Source: Pyrus communis (Eukaryota > Streptophyta > Magnoliopsida > Rosales > Rosaceae). Taken from it: DNA of 64,000 bases. Shown one piece after another: positions 56,937 through 64,000 of the stretch. A model generated the notes under the pieces. It had not been told where the DNA came from. It ran no database searches and saw only the letters and a program-made list of their open reading frames with translations. Location of the stretch: assembly GCF_963583255.1 (NCBI RefSeq), contig NC_084813.1:17675799-17739798 (forward strand). Reading direction: 5' to 3'. A program made the position numbers and the translations under genes. Position 1 is the stretch's first letter. Each line of letters begins with the position of its first letter.

Positions 56937-58343
56937 AGGTACCGTTTGATACATGGAACAGGACAGAACGCAGTGGAACGAGGCATTCCGTCCCGCGTTT
57001 GGCACACCAAAATGATTGGGACGCGCTATCCCGTGGAACGGGTTTTGGCCATTTCTTCGTTCCACCTTCCGCTGGAACGGCTTGTTCCAGCCCATGGAAA
57101 ACAAAATTATAATTTTTTTGAACAACAATACCCTTCCTCTTTTTTGTTAATTCCATTCTCTACCCTCTTTCTCTCTCCCGTAGCCTCCCTCTCTTCGAAC
57201 CCAATCCCAACAAATCCATCCAAACCCAATCTTAGTTTCCTTCCGCCGCCTCCTTCCTCCCTGGTTAATGCCATGGTCTCTAGAACTGCCATGGAAGGTT
57301 GTTTGATGAGATGCTCTCACGGCGGCGCTCTCCTGAAAGCCCTCAAACCTCTCGTTGCGTCGTGCGTCCTTCTCTGCTTTCTTCTCCGCATCGTGGCTTT
57401 TGCCTGTTGATTACTCCATTTTATAAGCTCTATTTTTCTGGGTTCTGATCAGAATTTTGTGCCATTGTGTTTTGATCCAATCCGAGATTTCAGTCTCATT
57501 TGTTCAAATTCTTTTTTTTTTTGGGTTTTTATTTTGTATTTTGTCAAGTTCTGAATTTTGTGTTTTGTTTTGTGGTGGGTTAGTTGTCCGCAGAATGAGG
57601 CTCAGTGGGGAGCAATGGCTAACAGGAATCTGGGGAAGTTGGAGTCCATTAACGCACAACTTCGGCTTCTGGTTTCGACTGTAAAATTTGGTTTCGATCG
57701 GTTTGAGACATTCATCTTCATTTCGATTGGTACCCATGATGCAAAAACACTTGAATTTGTGATTGGAATATGTTGCATTTTTATTCTACTGCTAAAAGTA
57801 TGGAACTTTGTGTGTGAATTGAAACTCCTTATCAATTTTGTTTGAACCCTTTTGATTTTGGTGGATTCATGGACCCTTTTGATTTTTTTTGGATTTGATT
57901 TTCCTTACGAAGGTTTATAACTTTGGAGGGTTTGCAGAAGTTGATTGGGTTCTGGGTTGGGTGTTTTGCGTTCTTCCTCTCTGTGAAAGGAGGCTGGATT
58001 TGTGTGTTTTCTAGGATGCCAATTAGTTATGATCAAATTGAATAATTTATGGATTATGTTAATAGAGTGGTTGATCAAATTTTGGGTTAAGCATTTGTTA
58101 TTGCAATGTTGTTGACATCAATCCTTTTGTTTACTAGGAGCAATCTGGGCATGCAAAGAACAAGGAACATATGGAAGAAGAGAAAGTAGAGAGACGGGAG
58201 AGACAGAATCAAATAAAAAGGGTAAGTCAGTTATTTAGTCCCGTTCCATCTTGCGCATACCAAATATGACACGAAATCTTTGTTCCGTCCTGTCCCGTTC
58301 CGTCTTGTCCCGTCCTGTCCCGTCTGCGTACTAAACGGTACCT
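56937..58343. mobile_element. Non-autonomous TIR element, 1.4 kb
   Basis: The left end AGGTACCGTTTGATAC is matched by the right end, reversed, AGGTACCGTTTAGTAC. Just inside both ends are G/C-rich words around GGAACGGGAC / GTCCCGTCC, repeated four or more times near 58280-58325. No clear target duplication was found. The short ORFs inside (57276-57410 and others) are not recognised. It contains a CT/C-rich leader-like stretch near 57150-57260. Confidence 0.65.
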
Positions 58344-58349
58344 CAGTCC

Positions 58350-59345
58350 AATCAGTGTACATAAATTAATGCCTTGAGCTTGGCAATGGATTCTAGCATT
58401 GAGTTCTATGGTAAGAGAAAAGGTTGTGAAGGCACTACAGGACATAGTGATGGAGACAAGGCAAGTGATTAATCATTTCTCTCTTATCAAAACTTGATAA
58501 GTAAATGTGATATGGTACAACCTTTATATAATCATGTTGGAGTAAAATAATTGTATAACTATGGGAGCTAGAGGTTATAACTAAATACATGTATGGTTAA
58601 AAAAAAAAAAAAAAAAAAAAAAGAAAAGGAAAACCTGATATAAGTTCTTTTTTTTTTTTAACCAATAGTAGAAATAGTTCAGTTTATTAAAATAAGTCTA
58701 ATTCTTTAAATATAATTATTTTATTATTAATAATTATCTCTTTAATGATTGGATTTATTATAAAAATTAAATTTCTTCCTAATTATCTCTTTGATTATTT
58801 ATGTTTTTTTTATAATGTCTTGTTCTTCCTCCTGCTTTACACCCCATTTATTGATTTTATTTTTAATTTTTATAATCAACGTATATCACAGGTTAATTAT
58901 ATTTACCTACCTATATGACATATTCTTTTTCATAATCAACCCGTCATAAATTATTGTGTCTTACTTATAGGTATATTATGTTTTTTCTACCTTTCAGTTA
59001 GATTTCATATCACGCTTATATAGGTATAATATACATTCATATATTTGTTACTTGAGTTAGGATAAAATGTTTTCAATATAGATTTATGTTAGTATATTAG
59101 TTTTTTTGTTATAGGATATTAATTAGATTCTTTGGAGTTGGAAAATGCATGATATTAGAAGATTTTAATTGATTTTTAATATTTTTTTAGAATATAAAAT
59201 GAGTAAAAGAAATAAAAACATGTAATTAAAAGCTGAACTCACTTCTAAAATCTATCTATGTTTTTGGACCTAGATCTAAAAGCCCCTTAAGATTTTTTTT
59301 TTTTTTCACGGTTATCCTTAATGAAAGTTGTATGAATACAAAAAG
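58350..59345. other. AT-rich intergenic region
   Basis: Contains a 37-bp A-run (58586-58622) and long AT-rich sequence. No gene is seen. Confidence 0.55.
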
Positions 59346-59349
59346 GCAT

Positions 59350-59712
59350 TTTAGCCAAAATTGTTCTTAAGATTGGCATAACTCCTCACTTGGGTCCCTG
59401 AGATTTGAAATCGATAAAAGCGGTTCATGAGGTTGTCCACAATCAATCATTTTGATTATTCTGTGAAAAATCTTTTTTAATAAGAACCAAAATGACAAAA
59501 ATACCCTCAATTTAATAAACAATAGGCCAAAATGATTTGACAAAAATTGAGAGTATTTTTGTTATTTTGGTCCTTATTTAACAAAGATTTTTCACGGAAT
59601 GAACAAAATGATTGATGGTGAACAAACTCAAAGACCACTTCTTTCGATTTCAAATCTTAGGAACCAAAATGAAGAGTTATACCAATCTCAAAGACCATTT
59701 TAGCTCAAAAGC
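59350..59712. mobile_element. Foldback MITE with ~165-bp arms
   Basis: The left arm (TTTTAGCCAAAATTGTTCTT ... AATACCCTCAATTT, 59350-59515) is repeated in inverted orientation at about 59545-59712 (ending CCATTTTAGCTCAAAA), separated by about 30 bp. The two arms match at most positions. Transcribed, it would give one long hairpin. Confidence 0.85.
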
Positions 59713-60289
59713 CTTAAACACATTCGTGCGATTTCCTATTATTTATTAATGAAATTTCATTGTCGTCTCCGAAATGGATAGGCTTAAGACAAACCAATAA
59801 AAATCTTTATGTTATATTTCAATTTCTTGGTTTGTCATGTTTTGTCTTGCTAGATTATCAATCCCATTTGTACCATTTTATGGGATTGGCGAGGACAAGC
59901 TCTTTCACGACTAATTCATCTTCTATCTTTAAGGTGAACAAGTGCAGAAGAGAAGCCAAACCTAACTTGGACAAGGGTAGACGTTGATATCCATTTTTTC
60001 AATCAACATTCACCAAAACTAATTATCCAATCCAATCATAAACACCGAACAAGTTCTTCAGACTAAAAATGATACACTCGTAGGGATAACCATAGTAAGC
60101 TAGTGTTTATTTATTAAGTGGTTTTAGTCTCATATCAATGACTAGATACATCATAGTGCATGTCAGACACTTTTTTTCTTGGTTAAGAGGGGAAAAAGGT
60201 TAGAAAATGAAAGTTAAACGTTCAGTTAAAGCGCACAAACAGCCTTCTCTGCTCTTCCTCTACCTCTCTCCACACCCACCCCCACCTCT

Positions 60290-63200
60290 CAAACCACCAC
60301 ACCCACCACCCCAGACCACCTCTCCTCCCCAATCATCTACCTCCCAAAGTTCAAAACCCCCACCGTCCGCTCCCGTATCAGCAAACTCTGCCAGGAAGGC
60401 CAACTCCACCTTGCCCGCCAACTGTTCGACACTTTGCCTCGCCCCTCCACTATGCTTTGGAACACCATCATCATTGGATTCATCTGCAACAACATGCCCA
60501 ATGAATCCCTCTTGTTCTACTCCCAGATGAAATCCTCCTTTCCCGGCACCAAGGCCGACCCTTACACTTACTCTTCCACCCTCATAGCTTGCGCCGACAC
60601 CCGCAATTTTAAGATGGGTAAAGCCATGCATTGCCATGTTCTTCGGTGCCTTCCCAACCCCAGTAGGACTGTGTGCACTTCGCTTTGAATATGTACTCTG
60701 CTTGTTATAATGACTTTGATTATTGCGAGTATGATTTAGTGCGTAGGGTGTTTGATGCAATGCGTAAGAGGAATGTGATTGCGTGGAATACGCTGGTTTC
60801 GTGGTATGTTAAGACGAAGAGATATGCAGAAGCTGTAAAGCAATTTAGGATGATGATTGGAATGAGAATAACGTCGAGTGCTATCAGTTTTGTCAATGTT
60901 TTCAGCTTTATCAAATCTTCGGAATCCGGATATTGGAAAGCAGATCCATGCTCATCTTATTAGGCATGACATATAATTTGAGGGGATGAACAGTTATCTC
61001 ATCGACATGTATACTAAATCTGGTTCCGTAAGGATCGCAAAACGGGTTTTAAAAAAAGACTAAAGCTGTGATAGAGATCTGGCTACTTGGAATTCTATGA
61101 TTGCTGGGTACAAACAGAATGGGCCAACTGAAAAAGCTTTCATTGTCTTTAGGCATATGCTTGAGCAAACCCTCATACCAAATGCCGTGACCTTAGCATC
61201 AATTCTCCCAGTTTGTAATCCAGTGGGAAACATAGATATGGGTAAACAACTCCATGGGTTCTCTATCTGCTGTTACCTTGACCAAAACGTCTGTGGGATA
61301 TGCTCAAATTGACATGTATTCCAAATGTGGTGCAGTTACTTATGCTGAAAATGTATTCTCCAGATCCCACGAGAAGAACTCTGTCACTTACACCACAATG
61401 ATACTGGGCTATGGTCAACATGGAATGGGTGAGAGAGCTCTCTCTTTGTTTCACTCAATGCAGAAATCGGCATTGCACCTGATGCCATAACCTTTGTTGC
61501 AGTCTTGTCTGCATGCAGTTATGTTGGTTTGGTTGATGAAGGTCTTTCGATACATGATTCAATGAAAAGGGAATGCAGTATTAAACCACTAACGGCACAC
61601 TATTGCTGTATAGCAGACATGTTAGGGAGGGTTGGAAGGTTGGTTGAAGCTTCCGAGTTTGTCAGAGGGTTGGGCGAAGAGGGTGATGTCATGGAAATTT
61701 GGGGTTCACTTCTTGGGGAGTGCAGAATTCATAAACATTTTGAATTGGGAAAAGATTGTTGCTGGGAAATTGATGAAGGTCTTTCGATACATGATTCAAT
61801 GAAAAGGGAATGCAGTATTAAACCACTAACGACACACTATTGCTGTATAGCAGACATGTTAGGAGGGATTGTTAATCACTTGGAAACTGACTCAAAAACG
61901 TAAAAACACAATATAAAACACTATACTAGACTCAAAGAATGCAAAACTAAACTTTAAAACATTGACAAACCAAAAGACTCAAAACTAATTTTAGATGAAT
62001 TTAAGATTATGGCTTGATTCAAAATACTTTAAAACATAAACTAAACAGATTCTAAGCACTAAAGAACAAGAAAGTAAAGGGGGGGGAGAGTTTTGATTTG
62101 ACGAAAATTGAAATAACAAAACAAGTTAATAAACTAAGCAGAATGTAAATATGAATTTGTGATAGAATGAATGGAATGAAGGCTAGCTAAGGGGTTCTTC
62201 TCCACACATGTTATACTTGCATACAAGATTGATTCTCAGTTGGTCTTTCGATAAATTATGAAACTCAACACTCCGGGTTAATTAGGTCCGCTTAAATTAA
62301 CCGTCAAGTTCTCCTTAAGTTAATGAATTGGATGGGTTTGCGCAACGCAATTCACACATTCTCCAAAAGTCCTTTACGTGAACAGCACAATAAAGATACA
62401 ATCAAAGATCATTAAGCATTATGAAAACTATAAGTGTTGACGAGGCCTTCGTTACTATGAAAAGCATGAAACTAGTGCCAAGAATTCATTTAACGCGATT
62501 GTTTATAAGCAACCTCCACTACTTGTGAATATAAGTTCATAACGATTAGGTGAAACTCACTTATATTCTAGCGTCATATTCATGCATGAAAATTAAGCGT
62601 GCACTCTCAATAAACATACATAAATAAGTTATCAATCAAATGGTTAAACAAATTGAATCCACAACTTATGAAATTCCAACCAAAGTTAATCAATTCAAAA
62701 TGCAAGTATAAACATAGTTTCGAATCACCCCCCTAGCCAAGGGGGGTTTAGTTCCTCATGGTACAAAACAAATTGAAATTAAACATTGTAATCGAGGAAA
62801 AGAAACACCTAAACATTCCAACAACTCAAACTTGAATTGTATGAACGTTTAGGCACTCTTCTCCTCCTCTTCGTTGTAGCATAAGGTCTAAAGGATGTTG
62901 TTGGTGTGTTGAATGGATTGGGGAATTATGGAAATGGATGAGGAGTGGTGTTTGGATTATAAGGGAATGGGAGCTCACGGCAAGGAAGAATGGATGTGTT
63001 TGTGGTGTGTTGTGTATGAAAATGAGATGTATATTGAATGGGAATGCAAGGGTTTTTATAGGAGGAATGGAGGGGTATATGGCTGTTTGTTTAAGCATGC
63101 ATGTGGCTGGAATGTGGTGGAAAAACAGCTAGGAAAGTTGGTGGAAAGCTGGAAAGGAAATGGGAACTCACGGCAATGGAGAATGTTATTTGGTGATGAA

Positions 63201-64000
63201 TGCAATGATGAAGAGTGAATGAATAATGCATGTAGGGTTAGCTAGGTTGGAAAGGTGTGGAGGATGGCTGGAATTTAGGGAAAGGAAATAGGTTTAATGC
63301 AGAAATAAAAGGGCAAAGTGGCTGCAATGATGAAGAAAAGCTGGAATTGGTGTGGAAGGCACGGCAATGGTTGTGTTTGGTGTTGGAAATGCATGTGAAT
63401 GCATGCTGGAATTGCATGTGAATGCACGGCATTGAGTTGGGAATTGAATGATTAAATGTGCATGGCTGGAATGATGAAGAATAAAGGGTGCATGTGGGTT
63501 AATGTGAAGGGAATGCATGTGATTGACAACTAGGTTAGTTGGTGGAAATCTGAAAATGGCATAAGGGATGCATGGCACAAGGCTAGTGTTTGGTGATGGG
63601 TGCATGTGTTGGTGGTTTTGCATGGCTTTGATGGATTGTTTGATTGGGCTAGAGGTTTTCCATGGCTCAAAGGATTTGTTTGATTGGGCTAGGCCCTTTG
63701 TTTTATGTCCCAAAGAGCATACAAGGCTTCAATTTCGTCCATCCTCTTTGCTCCATGATTAAGCTATCCAATCCATGCCCAAAAATGCTCCAAATAGCCT
63801 CAAAATGCACTTTCTTGCTCCCTAAGCCCTTAGAACCTGAAAACACACAAAAGAAGCATAAAGGACTAAAATAACTAGAGAAACATAACGTAAATGCACG
63901 AGAACAAGCCATTTAAGTCGCATGAATATGCTCCTATCAGTTCACTTCTTGGGGAGTGCAGAATTCATAAACATTTTGAATTGGGAAAAGATTGTTGCTG
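60290..64000 (+). pseudogene. PPR protein pseudogene (At3g22150-like), interrupted by an LTR
   Basis: Reading across frames gives LPKFKTPTVRSRISKLCQEG, LARQLFDTLPRPSTMLWNTI, YDLVRRVFDAMRKRN, NVIAWNTLVSWYVKTKRYAE, then (after a large deletion near 60910) DIGKQIHAHLIRHD, DLATWNSMIAGYKQNG, and YCCIADMLGRVGRLVEASEF with SLLGECRIHKHFELGK. The order resembles Arabidopsis At3g22150, a chloroplast PLS-class PPR with E domain. Such proteins bind organelle RNA. Frameshifts occur near 60325, 60684, 61290 and 61753, with stops near 60975 and 61062. A 237-bp tandem duplication (61533-61769, then from 61770) is itself cut by the LTR 61861-63939. The gene continues at 63941 to the window edge. It is not functional. 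Confidence 0.85.
61861..63939 (-). mobile_element. LTR (truncated at its 3' end) inside the PPR pseudogene
   Basis: On the minus strand it begins TGATAGGAGCATATTC at 63939 and runs to CCAAGTGATTAACAATCCC at 61864. The copy at 1-822 continues another ~95 bp to its CATCA end, so this one has lost that end. The host gene also lacks the 71 bp equivalent to 61634-61704 at the same point, so a deletion accompanied the loss. No protein domain is recognised. The short ORFs inside are rich in His/Pro or Met and differ between the two LTR copies. Confidence 0.75.

Noticed and set aside
57276..57410. Small ORF with hydrophobic end (LLCFLLRIVAFAC)
   Set aside because: Lies inside a non-autonomous TIR element and has no homologue I know.
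1..64000. CRISPR arrays, bacterial operons, rRNA or tRNA genes
   Set aside because: The repeated arrays are retroelement-internal satellites without equal spacers or cas genes. No cloverleaf or rRNA segment was recognised by eye. A tRNA scan would be decisive.

Overview
This is plant nuclear DNA, most likely from an apple or pear relative (Rosaceae, tribe Maleae). The evidence is the dense load of nested Ty3/gypsy, CACTA, TRIM, SINE and MITE elements, spliceable genes with GT-AG introns, a UGT71K-type glucosyltransferase like those described from Malus and Pyrus, and an antisense ORF of a type familiar from Rosaceae Tat-lineage retroelements. There are no prokaryotic or organellar features. 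Genes occupy well under a tenth of the window.

Layout. 1-8258 is stacked LTR retrotransposon debris: an LTR end, a Tat-like internal region with an antisense ORF, three consecutive tandem-repeat arrays (one made of perfect hairpins), and two more LTRs. About 8410-29405 and 29970-48710 are two diverged copies (A and B) of one segment. Each carries a hybrid proline-rich cell-wall protein gene (HyPRP) and, further on, an X8/CBM43 glucan-binding protein gene. Copy A is enlarged by a CACTA element (9913-20462) holding a nested gypsy element, which itself holds a solo LTR. Copy B is enlarged by a different CACTA element (30521-36751) that carries fragments of three unrelated host genes (TOPLESS-type WD40, ferritin, S-receptor-kinase lectin domain). 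In copy B part of the segment is duplicated again (40985-43520 and 43799-46250), with a copia reverse-transcriptase fragment exactly between the two units. Insertions present in one copy and absent from another give natural empty sites, and several elements can be bounded with target-site duplications.

48711-64000 is the unduplicated right part: an RNase H-like gene with a frameshift, a two-exon gene for a small basic protein of unknown function, an intact single-exon UGT71-family glucosyltransferase, a TIR element, a foldback MITE, and a badly broken PPR gene split by an LTR of the same family as the one at the left edge but in the opposite orientation.

Functionally, the plausibly working genes are two HyPRPs and one X8 protein (cell wall or cell surface), one UGT (phenylpropanoid or flavonoid glycosylation) and one unknown small protein. 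The second X8 copy has a nonsense codon. No bacterial-type system or CRISPR was seen, and no tRNA or rRNA gene was recognised by eye.
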